This document shows positions 36,470 through 47,738 of a stretch of 64,000 nucleotides of DNA, piece by piece (the first letter of the stretch is position 1; each line of letters starts with the position of its first letter). The position numbers and the translations under genes are program-made. The notes beneath the pieces were generated by a model. The model was not told where the DNA came from. It worked only from the letters and a program-made list of their open reading frames with translations, and did not search any database. This DNA comes from Stenocarpella maydis (Eukaryota; Ascomycota; Sordariomycetes; Diaporthales; Diaporthaceae): NCBI GenBank assembly GCA_002270565.1, contig NQMI01000007.1, positions 786,932 through 850,931 of the forward strand, given 5' to 3'.

Positions 36470-37158
36470 AGCTCCCTTTCAGCTTTTCCTTTTAAAAGAA
36501 CAAAAGACCACAGGCGGCCCATTCAATACAGTCATAAGGGGCCAATAACTGGCATTAGATAATATACGCAATGCTGATAGCAGTAGGTCCAAAATATGGT
36601 GGTTTGCTACTGAGGATAGGCGCTGTTCTCATTGATGAAAAATTTAACACAAGGATTATGCAAAGCGACTTCTGAAACTCTAAGTCCTGAAGTGATATGC
36701 CAAGAACTATTTTGTGCTCCCAGGTACCATTCTGCGTGGGTGCATGTGCTAATCAAAGTAATCTTTCATCGTGAATTGATGCACCTACCCAAGAAATCTA
36801 ATCCTTAAGTTCCAGGCATTAACAAGACTTGCCGTTTGAAATACAAAGCATCAAAAAGGATATTCTGTCTTTATATGCACGATACAAAGTGCAAAATATA
36901 GCTAACAGATGTAGACATGTGGTACGAAGTGGCCAAGTCTTGTTACATGCACTCCCACAAAGTCTCAGTTGTTGGACGGCTTGGGTGGCAGGATGGTTCC
37001 AGAACAGAGTCTACGGACAAGTCAAGACACAAGCAAGTGCAATAGTTCTTGCGAAGTTAATCCAGATTAAGAAGACGAGGACAAGTAATATTCTTTGCTC
37101 CAACAGTCTACTAGCACAAGTTTCTTGCTACAAGGAGTGCTGTGCTTAGGGAATGGTC
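36470..37158. other. Intergenic, AT-rich, nothing recognised
   Basis: About 0.7 kb. The open frame at 36829-37149 has no motif and AT-rich composition, so I do not call it. Confidence 0.5.
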
Positions 37159-38889
37159 TCACGGGTTGCTAAAGAACCTCTGCTTCACATTGATAGTGAT
37201 CACAGTGCCTACTGGAATGATGTCGTGCGGGTTGACTCCCAATCCTGCAGGTGGCTCCAACTGGGCGGGGCTGATCCGGAGATTGATGCCTGCTGTCCGC
37301 AAAGACTCGCGTATTACTTCCATACTGGGGGTCGATGGGATCTGCGGAGGCCAGGCGTTGCAAGACCAGACGGTGCAAGTCCGCACGATCACAACGTGTA
37401 TGTCGCTCAGCACTGGAAACTGGCCACGTGCCTTTGTGGTAGCAAGAGCTGTCAGTTGTGACGCAAGTGTCGGCCAGTCAGAGACGAAGGTGAACTTCAG
37501 ACGGCGCAGGGACTGCGGGAGCCGAGAGTGGAGGTCAGGAAAGTATGGTCCGGTTGCCGAGTTGATTCGGTCCTGTAGAGTCGACAACCGCCCAAGGAGT
37601 CCTTGGTCAATGATTAAATCTTCAAGAACATGGAAAGCACCTAAATCCGGAACGTCCGAAAACCTCTCCTCCACGTAACAACAGACGTCTATGAGATAGT
37701 TGTTGCCGTCAAGAATATGCGTGACCGAAGTGCTGGTATACACAAGTCTCCTGAGGCAGTGGTGAACGCCGTCGAATATGTTGGCGCTCGAGAAATTAGG
37801 GTTGAACACACCAGTGTCCCCACTCGCTCGCCTGTTGTAATGGAGATCCTCAATATTGGGAAACTCGCTCAGCACCTGTGTCAGATGAAGTAGACGCTCG
37901 GGCTGCTCTGCAGCCAAGACAAGCCGGCACAGACTAGGGAACAGAGGCGAACGGTTGGCGGGCATACGATTGTACGGGCTCCACGAAAACGCAGCCTCGT
38001 CGTTCTGCAAGCCACGAAGGTTGGGGAAGCTACGAAGTATGCTTTCCAGCTGCGCGAGTCGGGTGCGCCTGAACAGAACTGGAGCAGCCGCGTTGTACTC
38101 GGGAATACCCATGGTTGTGACCGAGGGCAACAAGGCTGGTGGCGGCGGGTGTGCGTGAAAAACTTTGCTGACAATGGTGGGGTCTATCATAAGTTTCTGG
38201 AGTTTGGGAGCTGATGCTAGCAGTAACTCAATCATCCAGGCCTCAAATCCAGTACATTCTCCCACAGGTAACACTTCATCATGAATAAGCCAGAGCTGTC
38301 CGTCCATCCAAAACATGTCGCCCAATGCCGAAGGGTCAAGACTTCCCCTGGTTCGATCAGGCAGACCAAGCAACTGAGGAACAAATGGAGGTACCGGAAT
38401 CCCAAAGTGTGTACTTGCCGCCATAAAACGTTGTAGCCTGGGTTTAGTAACCCCGGCTTTGAATTGGAGTGTCAGGTCGCGGATAGAGAGGAACCGCAAC
38501 TGCTGAGCGAGCTGGGGTTGACTGATCACCATATCCAACAGCACAGGCAGGGCGAGGTTCTCGAAGCGGTTTGCAGAGGCGATTTCGCCGTCAAATACCG
38601 GCCACGTTAGCCGATCTCCAAAGTTTGGGTCGAAAGGCATGATAAAAGAATGCCAGCGATGTTCGTTTGCAACACCCTGGAGGAGTTTGCAAGTGGACCC
38701 TAGTTTTATCAAGGCCCGCTGTTTCTCTAGTGCTTCTTCCGTGGATGGGATAGCCTCCTCTTCAATTGAGCAATACGGACATAGCTCACCCACAATTACG
38801 AGTAGTATCTCCGATGCGATCTTGCGATTGTCGAGGTACGGATTAACCTGATTCTGGCTCATCGAGCCCGCAGAAAATATGTTTCCCAT
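37159..38889 (-). CDS. F-box-like/LRR-type protein
   Basis: A single-exon 576-aa protein. The N-terminal helix IASEILLVIVGELCPYC, then a second helix EALEKQRALIKLGSTCKLLQGVANEHRW, fit an atypical fungal F-box (commonly 'LPxEILxxIxxyL... LRLxCKxl...pxL'). The rest is a series of leucine-rich segments (QQLRFLSIRDLTLQF, APKLQKLMIDP, AQLESILRSFPNLRGLQ, FPNIEDLHYN, LHEDLIID-like) suggesting an LRR-like substrate-binding half. It has no detailed similarity to the F-box-like protein at 19.2 kb beyond this architecture. A role as SCF adaptor is inferred from family. The start at MGNIFSAGS is the first ATG; a second Met at residue 10 is possible. Confidence 0.75.
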   Translation of the reverse strand: MGNIFSAGSMSQNQVNPYLDNRKIASEILLVIVGELCPYCSIEEEAIPSTEEALEKQRALIKLGSTCKLLQGVANEHRWHSFIMPFDPNFGDRLTWPVFDGEIASANRFENLALPVLLDMVISQPQLAQQLRFLSIRDLTLQFKAGVTKPRLQRFMAASTHFGIPVPPFVPQLLGLPDRTRGSLDPSALGDMFWMDGQLWLIHDEVLPVGECTGFEAWMIELLLASAPKLQKLMIDPTIVSKVFHAHPPPPALLPSVTTMGIPEYNAAAPVLFRRTRLAQLESILRSFPNLRGLQNDEAAFSWSPYNRMPANRSPLFPSLCRLVLAAEQPERLLHLTQVLSEFPNIEDLHYNRRASGDTGVFNPNFSSANIFDGVHHCLRRLVYTSTSVTHILDGNNYLIDVCCYVEERFSDVPDLGAFHVLEDLIIDQGLLGRLSTLQDRINSATGPYFPDLHSRLPQSLRRLKFTFVSDWPTLASQLTALATTKARGQFPVLSDIHVVIVRTCTVWSCNAWPPQIPSTPSMEVIRESLRTAGINLRISPAQLEPPAGLGVNPHDIIPVGTVITINVKQRFFSNP

Positions 38890-39549
38890 CTTTCGATATG
38901 TCCAGTAAGAGCCCTTACAAGTTGTTTAGGCGAGAATTCTGTAGCAATACCGGGGTGGTGGCACATTTCGAGAAAAGGAAAACATTCTTCTCTGGAGAAT
39001 GAGGCTGTTTTATACACCTGACGCACTTTCAGGATTTCCATGATGAGGTGGTAGTCAAAGTCCGTTATAGTTGGGCCTGCCTTAGTACAAGGCCTTTATT
39101 TGAGATTATAGGTAAGACAATCAAGAACCCGAGAGTAGTTTGATTGTAGCCAACGCCAGCAGGACACATTGACAAAGGCCTTGACGAGTCTGGCTGCAGT
39201 ACTGCAGTATGATGACAATGTCGTTGCTAGAGAGGCTGGTCGGTAGGGTTTTGTAATTAGTGGGCCTATCATGACCATGCGGAGGCGCGCTCTCATTCCG
39301 TCCTCTCGTGAGCCCGCTGAAGCTAAGTGCTATGTCATAGAATAGCAACACTCAATCATTGAAGCTGACAGGGCCGGGAATAACGATTCGCATATGAATG
39401 TTCCTTACCTGATTCTAGGCTAATCATATAGTTATTAGTGCTGCCAAAGACATATCAGATGCAGAAACAACACGATCCCAGCTGCGAAACCCTTTGTAAT
39501 CGATATTACGTATCCCATTACCGCCGTGGTTTCCTGTGGCTTACAGAAG
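38890..39549. other. Intergenic, nothing recognised
   Basis: About 0.66 kb between the F-box-like gene's start and the cysteine-rich membrane protein's stop. Short open frames only. Confidence 0.5.
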
Positions 39550-40582
39550 TTACTTCTTCTTCTGGATCTCATGATCATCGACGTCAGTCGAAACCTTCTC
39601 ATAACCTGACTTGTACACGGTTACTGGAGGGCTATGCGGTGCGGATCCCGCAAGCTCAGACAGCGGCCTTGTTGTGTCGGTACCATCCATCTCAGAAACG
39701 GGGTTCACGTATGGTCGCGGTGGCTGATACATCCAAATGTGAGCACCATCGGAACTCACTGAAGGATGTTCGCTGGGAGTATGTGTGTTTCCGGATATCC
39801 AGGACGGAGCAGCAGACGCCGGCCGCTGATATGACCCTTGGGGTGGCGAATTTGCAATACCAAGCGAGTTGTGCTCGGGGTACTGGTTCGGGTTGTATGG
39901 AGAGCCCGGGAATACCGAGGGGCTACCCATAAAGTCTAGGAAGAAGTCAGAATAAGCTGAGAAACAGAGAATTGGTGATAGGATCACCTTGATAAGGACT
40001 AGGAATATAGACACCGGGCGTTCCATCTGCATTCGGCTGGGCTTTGGCCGCGAGCTCATCGTTCCGCCTCTTATCATGTCTTTTGTTTATGAAGAATTGA
40101 ATGCCGGCGACTAGGAGCACGGCCACTGCGATCCCGATCGCAATACCGACGATGGCTCCAGTTGACAAGCCTTTGGAACCATCGCCGCTGTCATCGGACT
40201 TTGAAGTGGACGTCAAGAACGGTGCAGCATTGGTGGGATCATCGTCTAGCCGGGCAGCTAAGAGATCTTCAACAGGGCATCCGTCCTTACGGCATGGATT
40301 TGAGGCACAGCATCCCATGAAAGGTGGAATGGCACCGGAGCAGGTGTACCAAGTGCTCTCGTTGTGAGGTGCCGCGCAATTCTCCGGCGGGATGGAGCGG
40401 TAGCTGTCCTGGCTGTAACTGGAGTAACGCAGAGCAGACTGAGGGCAATACCCGGTTCCATCGCTACACGGGTCCTCGGTGCAGCAACCGAGGAACTTTG
40501 ACTTTGCGTTCGTGCAGATGTAGAACGTCCCGCCGAACGGGCACGACAGACCAAAGTCTGCCACGGGATTGCCGCTGGACAT
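39550..40582 (-). CDS. Cysteine-rich single-pass membrane protein
   Basis: Spliced model: exons 40582-39988 and 39935-39550, a 52-nt intron (GTGATC donor, CTGAC branch, CCTAG acceptor), totalling 326 aa. I chose ATG 40582 (MSSGNPVADFG); an upstream ATG at 40705 in the same frame would add 41 residues with no signal-peptide character. Two cysteine modules repeat: FGLSCPFGGTFYICTN...FLGCCTEDPC, and WYTCSGAIPPFMGCCASNPC followed by GCP. A Ser/Asp-rich linker, the membrane span GAIVGIAIGIAVAVLLVAGIQFF and a basic stop-transfer (INKRHDKRR) follow, then a Pro/Ser/Tyr-rich cytoplasmic tail. This is a common uncharacterised fungal architecture with an extracellular or lumenal Cys modules and a disordered tail. 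Function unknown; no obvious tie to the biosynthetic genes. Confidence 0.8.
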
Positions 40583-41932
40583 GACGGCTCGGCTTGAGGG
40601 GCAAGATGGGCTAGAACAAACCAGATAAACTGGATCCCATGCACTTCGTGAACGATAAAGAGGACTTGGTGCAGCGTAGAGAGAATGAATGGTTAGGAAT
40701 TGCACGCAGACCAGCTGAGCGGGGACCGGGCTGTGACAATGTCATTGAGCCTTAGGTTTGACCATGCTGTATACGTGTTGGTGCGTCTTATGCATGTTGG
40801 CTGCAGCCGGGCCTCAGCTCGCCCAATGGAGGCACTTTACATAAAATGTGATAGCTCAGTAGCGAGATGCGAGAATCCCACCAAAGCTCTTAGCTTTGGT
40901 CATTGAGGGCTCCGATGCTCTCCCGGGAGAAAGAAGGCTGAAGGAGGCTGAACTCTGTGGCTGTGTGACTGCCGAAGGCCTTCGTTCCGTGCATGCAAGC
41001 ATCACTTTTTGGAGTGTTTCCTATGACCAAGCCCGCATTTTTACATCCTCGCCAATTGGAACAGCATCTTGGTCACCACAGTCAGAAATATCACAAAAAT
41101 CCGGTGAGACCCACCCGCGTCCAGAGTCGCCAATCCCAGTGAGGCTGAGTGACAGTGGAAGTCCACCAGAGCAAATCCTCCCGATCCTGCTTCTCTAGAG
41201 CCCACTTTTCTGACTACCAGCACAGTATTTGTTGCCTAAATAGCGGGGCGACCGCTACGATAGATGGGTGGCACACCAGCCATGGAGGAACGAAACGTAA
41301 ACTACACATTCGATTAATTCTTTCCACCCAAAGGCAGGCAACACTTGTCTGTGAAAGGTTTAATATGACCTGTGCTACTAATATGGGCCGCTCAGTTAGC
41401 CACTGCCCATCTTTGAACGAGGACGAAAATTGTAGTGCACTCACCATAAGCGAGCTGTGTCGCAGTCTAAAAATAACATGGCGTACCCACCAAGGCATGA
41501 ACGTTCAGTACTTGTCACAACCATAATCACTCTGACCAGTTTCCACGCTCTCTTGATATCGACTAAATACACTTTGGATCCATCGCTTATGGGCATGGTT
41601 GGGTGGTGGCGATGCACAGGATTGGGCCAATGGGCCATGACAGGAAATACCTAGTCAGGCTCGTACTATGCACCAAGGCATTTGATTTGTACCAGACGGA
41701 CTGCCGATATACTTTTCTAAATGGCCACTCGCTAGGAACAGGCAATCAGACAAAATTATGACATGATTTGCACGTGATGGAAGCACATTGGCCCCAGACG
41801 TCAATCGCTATCCCAAGATAAACTGAGGCCTTTGAGAGCCGAAAAGGCTCAATGCTAACGTGAGTTGGTTAAAAGTGGAAATCAGAAAGAGAAAGGAATA
41901 AATAGAAAAATTGCCGACCAAGGCCATAGCAT
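40583..41932. other. Intergenic, nothing recognised
   Basis: About 1.35 kb between two minus-strand genes. It includes the upstream region of the cysteine-rich protein and the 3' region of the A-T-C gene. Open frames of about 100 codons here carry no motif. Confidence 0.5.
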
Positions 41933-44900
41933 TCATACCCCGACCGGCTCTGCAAAGGTAAAAGCTGGCGCATCCCAGCTCTCCGGCTTTACAATGTTGG
42001 CCAAGGTGGCGAGAATCTTCTCTTCGAACTCACCCACTTCCACCTCCGGATCATCCCACTTGCTGTCGTCAACGATCCCCGCAATAACACACAGCTCTCG
42101 GTCACCCGCGTCGAAGCCGCACTGGAGAGCCGTGACCCCCGTGCCAAAGAACGAGGTCCCGCGCAGCTTGAGCGCCCGGAGGCCGTCGGCCCCGGTGAAG
42201 CGCCCGACATCAGGAACGTGGTTGAAGGCGATCTTGGGGTCGAACGGGCGCGCGTCCCTGACGAATGCGGCGTCCTCGGGCGAGAGCCGGGCGATGAGCC
42301 CCTCGTGCGAGCCAAACACGTGCGTGTGCGGCGCCATCTCCTCGTCCTCGGCCCGGACGCGCAGCAACACGTCCCCCAGGGTGACGCCGCCGTTGTCATC
42401 GCCGAGCCTGAGGCGCTCCCAGACCAGCACGACCATGGGCCCGCCGAGGAGCAGGGGGTTTGGCAGCTGGGCCTGCGTCCAGGCGTCCTGGAAGGGCCAG
42501 TGGCGGGCTGCGTCGGCGCGCAGGAAGAGGGCCGTCCTCTTGCCCGTCATCTGCATCACCGCCAGGCCGTAGGCAACCTTGAGCGCCACCGCCGGTGAGA
42601 TGCCACGCGTCTGCTGCAGGGAGAGGATGCCAGGCGCCCTTCCCGACTTCTGCACGATTATGCCGCCTTTGCAGATGTCACTCTTGCCGTTTGCATCCGA
42701 GCCAAATATGCTCAACACCTGGCTTGGTTCGAACAAAGGCCACGCGGTGCCAGCATCTTCTGCAATCCCGCGGAACCGAGATGCCACGAGTTGTCTGGAC
42801 GTTTGAGCCGCGACACTGTAGTCGAGGGCTTCAGACATCTCGCACACGAGCTTGTACGGGATAAACTTGGGAGAGATGTGGCGAGTAGCCATGGTCTTGC
42901 CAGCCTTCTTTGCAAGTAGAATGTTGATCTGGGCATCCAGCTCTGCGATTATGACCGAGTTTGTCATCCCGTCACAGGCCGAGTGGGCGAAAGACAGTGT
43001 GATGACGTGAGTTGGGCCTTCTCCTGGATCTTCAACAGCGATAGGTGAGATACCAAAGCGTGCAAGCAACTCTGGTGGGTGCGTGACGAGGCTGAACGGG
43101 TCGTGAAGGCCCTGATCTACGGCCTCACCCACGGACCCATACTCAGGCTCCTTCGTAATGATCAAGTTTAGCACTTGTTCGCTTGGACGAAGTTGCAGAT
43201 ACAGCATCCTGTTATCGAGATTGATGCCGGTGCTCGCCAGTAGAGGCTGTATCTTTAGCATCTTCACCAGAGCCTCCCGCACCTCCCAGAATTGCAGCCC
43301 GCGCACCTCGAATGCAAAGCGCAGATTGAAAGTCCGGGTGCGAGGGAGCAGTATAGTTCCACCCCACAACGGCAACGCGCCAAAGCACTCCTGAACATCG
43401 CGTTCCCAGGTCAGGCCGTGCACGTCCAAGGCCGCCTTTGCAAGCTCCTGTACTTGTCGGAACTTGGATTCCTGGCCCCTGCAGGCCAGTACATCCGCAA
43501 GGGTCGGCGGCCCTGTCCTGTGCTGAGCATCAACCTCTGGCCTCCCAGCCGCGTGTGTCTCGGCGCGGGCCCCCGAGACAAGCTTGGCCTGGGATCTGAT
43601 GGTTGGAGAGTTGCGGACGTCCGCAACAGTTAAGCGTTTGGATGTCAGCCGTTCAACCTCAAAACAATATCTCATAGCTGTCAGGCTGTCTGTAAAGTGC
43701 TCCAGCCGGAAGTCTTCCTGCAACTCGGATGAGTCAATATGGAGGAGATCTGCCCAGATCGACTTGACTAGTTCAATCCAGTAGTCTTGGTTCTGTTCTT
43801 TTGGCCCACTTGTGGTGTTGCCGTTCGACAGCGTCGAATATCGTTCAGCCTTGTGCAGGTGCTCCAGAACCAGATTCTTGAGGACCGGCTTGCGGACCTT
43901 TCCACCTGGACCAAGCGGGTAGTCAGAAATACCGAGATCTTCCAGCGTCAGAATGTGCGCAAAGATGAATTCTGGTCCAACATTCTTGGAAACATCGATT
44001 TGGAGCTGAAGCTTTGAGAAGTGGTCTGATTTCGAAGCATCGACGACAGCAACGCACGCCTCGCCTGTAATGGCGTCTGGGATCCCGATGATTTGCGTCT
44101 TGAGTATCTTGTTAGCAACAGTATCCACGTTATGTACACCTGTAGACTTACATTGGTACCACAGATGCTTTTCAGCGTGTATTCCAGCTGTTGTGGGAAT
44201 ATGTTTTCACCGCCGCGCTTGATCATGTCCTTGTACCGGCCGAGCATGAAGACTGAACCGTCGGGAGCCATGCGGCCTTGGTCGCCGGTTCTGAACCACG
44301 GAAACCCGCCCTCTGTATAGAAGCTTTCCGGCGATATGCCACCGAGATACCCCTTGATAACGGTGTTCCCGCCAAAGTGGAGCTCACCGACACATTCGTC
44401 GCCATAGCCTTGGGCTAACGTGGTGCCTGTGTCGGGGTCTACAACCTTCACGCGCCCTCCAGTGTAGGCTCGACCCACGGCCAAGAGATCCGAAGACGTT
44501 TTTTCAGGTGCACTGTCTTTGGCGCCACGGTGGTCAATGACGAGCGCGTCACCATTGACACAGGAAGTTGTGTACATCCCTTCAGTGCTCCCCCAAAACG
44601 GAAAGATCTCGAGACTCGGTGTCCCATCCTTAGCGACACCAAAAGAGGCCTTGTATTGCGACGCAAGACCAGCACCAATGAGTGCCCCTCCGATCTGCAT
44701 GTACCGCACCGACTCCAGAGCCTCCTTTCTGAAGGAAGGATGACGAAGGATGGCATCTGACATGCTGTGGTGCACTGGCAGGTAAGTGCATTGGTAAGTC
44801 TTGATGGCTTGAATCGAGTGCCCTGCATCGAACTGGTTCCCGTTGAAAGGGAAGACGACCCCAGCCCCAGCTCGCCAGCTTAGAAGCGCCGCAGCATTTG

Positions 44901-45762
44901 CCATGATATGATGGACGGGCGACTGGATAAGGGTCCGAGACGCCGTTGTGAGCCCGCGCATTGAGTTGAAGCCCTGGCTCTCGGCAGTCAGATTCGCATG
45001 AGTGTGGGGGCATCCCTTGGGGTCACCAGTACTGCCTCCAGTGAATAGGATCCTGGCCACATCTTCTGGGTCTGCGGCTGCTTGATGCGAGCGTTGCTCA
45101 TGATAGCCGTTGGTGTCGATGGGAGTAGGGGATCGAAGGAGCTCATCGAGAGTCACCCAACCTTCAGCTTTGAAATCCAAAGAGGAATGAGGATCTGTAA
45201 TAACTTTGAGAGCAGGCGTCTGGTTATTTTGGTGACTTGCTTCGTCATAGACGGCGGCGGAAATATCGTCACGTACGATAACGATATGCGGGTGGAGGGC
45301 CTGGATATAAGCGTCCTTTGGGTCCTTTCCACTGGCAGATGGAATTGCTGCCTCCGAGAACAAGACTTTAGGATCCACCACAGCGATAGGCATGCACAAC
45401 TTGGCTGCAGCCCAGAACCAAAGCGCCCACTCTGGACCGCTGGCCAAGAATGGAACAATAGTGGCTCCTTGGGCGGCTGCGCCAAGCCGGTGGACTTTCT
45501 CTGCCAAACCCTCTGCTTTCCTAGATATTTGCGAGTAGGACCATTCGAGGTTATCCTTTTCCTCTCCAAAATCGACACTATTATGGTCATTGGTCGCCCC
45601 AAGCGTACCGGATAGGTACTTCGCTGTATGTTGAGGGCAGGCAAGGGCCAAGCCGCCGGGATTTTTCACCACTCCCTCTTGGAGGAGGTGCCAAAGTGAC
45701 TTGGTCTGGGTGTCAAGTTCTGGACCGTGGGCCTCAGCCAGCGTCTGTGAAGCGGATGACAT
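41933..45762 (-). CDS. NRPS-like adenylation-thiolation-condensation (A-T-C) enzyme
   Basis: Spliced model: exons 45762-44152 and 44098-41933 with a 53-nt intron (GTAAGT donor, TGCTAAC branch, CTCAAG acceptor, phase 0), totalling 1258 aa. The adenylation/ANL part (~1-630) has LFTGGSTGDPKG (~238-249), FPFWGSTEGMY, WFRTGDQGRM, KRGGENIFPQQLEYTL, and GPGGKVRKPVLKN with the late catalytic Lys. Its style is nearer acyl/aryl-acid ligases than amino-acid-activating NRPS domains. The carrier domain (~640-710) has FTDSLTAMR, with Ser675 as phosphopantetheine site. The C-terminal ~480 residues form a condensation/CoA-acyltransferase-like domain with SFAHSACDGM, a variant of HHxxxDG that keeps the second His (~909) and Asp-Gly. 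No reductase or thioesterase follows. The expected chemistry is activating an acid, tethering it and transferring the acyl group to a nucleophile, possibly a pathway alcohol or amine. Confidence 0.88.
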
Positions 45763-47447
45763 CTTGGAAAGAGGACGAGATAAGAGCTTCAGGTTCTGCT
45801 TCCCTCGCGACGTATCCTAGGGTGGGCAAGCGAGAAGTAACCGTGGATGTGTAATTTCGACCACAATCGAAATTTCCACCCTGTACTACACTTGAATTGG
45901 AACCACGTCCCTATCTCAACTTCGTGGCTTGGCTGGACCAAGCTTTAAATACTTCACTACTTACTTTCAGTGTCCGTGACTAACCCGCAGTCCCTAGCCC
46001 CGTCCACGCTGTGCGTCAGCTATTATTGTCATTAACATGCCGGTGATATGGAAAGCACTATGACGAATATTTTTGAGGTGTAACATCGAAAATTTGAACC
46101 AATGCGGCCGACAATGTGACAGTTTCCTGAGCCAATCAAGGTGTTTAAGTGAAGGAAGGTATTTTTCCTTCCAACGAGGAAATGGCCGAACCGTATATTG
46201 ATTGTACGCTAACAGACGCTTGTGCCCATTCCGTATCTAAGAGTATGTGACCAATAATTCTCCTGAAATTCCAGATTAATAATATTATAATTCGCCAGTC
46301 GAGGCAGATGCAGATGCGCGCCAAGTGCTCACCAAGATGGCAATGCTAATCGAAAAACGCTTGTGCATGTCAGAAGCTACAATATCTAGATTTGAATATC
46401 ATTACATAAATAAGCACTAGTAGCTGTAATCACACAACTTCGTGTGGAATCACGACTCATTCCTCTGGTCAGTGGTGTCTCCATCATCATAAGCCTGCTC
46501 GAAGTTTCTCACGTCAGCCGTCACATGGTATGAAGCTCCAGACATCTTCCTCCCATCGAGGTGTAAAAAGAATGTTTATCTTAATGTCAACTCAATGCTT
46601 GTGTATTTCGTGGGAATTGTGAGCCAGCCGAAATAGAGTCTTGGGATCTGCGTTGAAATGTTCCATTTCTTTGGCGCGCTTGGCTAGGCTGTGTAAGCCA
46701 AGGCCGCGCGCCACAAAATGTCGCATCACACATGTGGCACACTATACATGCTCTCTCTTATCGTGACATTGAAACATGACAAAAAAGAATGATTTGCGAG
46801 GATCTCCTTGGCTTCCCCTCCACCCAACCACACATATCGTCTATTCCAAGGTTTCCTTCCCGTACCACGACTGCCAAATGTCACCTCTCCTCGTTTAACA
46901 CGTGTTCATCGCCAAGGCAGAGAACAGTTAATGTGGTGAACTTTAGAAGACTGTGTTGTACAGGTTAGTCCTTGTGATTCGTTTAAATTTTAGTGACATC
47001 ACTCTCGGCATAATTAGTCGTCATGATCTATTTCCCTCTTTCCCGCTTCACCTTCTCGTTCCGAGGTTCTGTTTTGATTAGAAATTTGCAAGTACATTGA
47101 CTTTGGTCTATATGAGCCCCTCCCAGATATTACGATATTAAAAGATGTGAAGGAGTTCTAGGTGCGTTATCCGATAGGCAGGCCGCTGGGAAAAAATGGT
47201 ACCTGGAACCGGCTGCATTAACGGGCCTAAAGTACCTTCACACCACTGAACTTGTACCCCATCCATGATTCAGGTATAGTGCACTAGAGTGGCTTAGAGT
47301 AGCTAGGCTCCTGGATAGCGTAGGGTTTGAGGATGTATTTATAGTTGTTGCCCCTTACGTTTTGAGTGTGACTTCTTTTCGCCCTACTCAATACCTTCTC
47401 TTTCATAAACGCTTTCCCACCACATTAGAGCTTATTCCCTACCTAAG
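45763..47447. other. Intergenic, A-T-C promoter side
   Basis: About 1.7 kb, AT-leaning. The A-T-C gene's promoter lies at the left end, with TTTAAATA near 45944. I see no gene. The last ~150 bases resemble the upstream part of the recombinase-like relic that follows. Confidence 0.5.
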
Positions 47448-47738
47448 ATGGAGGCCCTGATCGTGGCTTAGATTGATTGGGCTTTACCGCATGATGATTC
47501 CACGCCTGAGCCCATTACCACGGCGGAGCTCTAGCGTCTTGTATTGCATGGGAACTAGCGTCGGCCATTGCCACCTGATCTGTCTAACAAGTATAAGGGC
47601 TATCTCACAGACATGAAGAAATGATGGATTCGTTTCTGTGAGAGATTAGGCGCTGGACATTGGAGAGACCTTCTTGTGTCCTTCTCATGTGAGAAATGAG
47701 GTCTTGCTGAGTTTCAGTTATTCATCCACTTTCTGATC
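47448..47738 (+). pseudogene. N-terminal fragment of a DUF3435/FluG-like tyrosine-recombinase-type protein, nonsense-riddled
   Basis: A single frame from ATG 47448 reads IDWALPHDDSTPEPITTAEL, then RPLPPDLSNKYKGYLTDMKK, then WIRFCERLGAGHWRDLLVSF, then GLAEFQLFIHFLI. This is the N-terminal pattern of fungal proteins annotated FluG-domain/DUF3435, the family that includes tyrosine recombinases of giant fungal mobile elements. Five in-frame stops interrupt it (47469 TAG, 47532 TAG, 47556 TAG, 47622 TGA, 47697 TGA). Each is one transition from a plausible Gln, Trp or Arg codon, as RIP would produce. The similarity ends abruptly at about 47738, where P450 sequence begins in the same frame. Family assignment is from memory of the motif pattern and is moderately certain; the decay is directly visible. 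Confidence 0.6.

Noticed and set aside
41865..42572. 235-codon plus-strand frame
   Set aside because: Antisense shadow of the condensation domain of the A-T-C enzyme; Ser/Arg-rich composition only.
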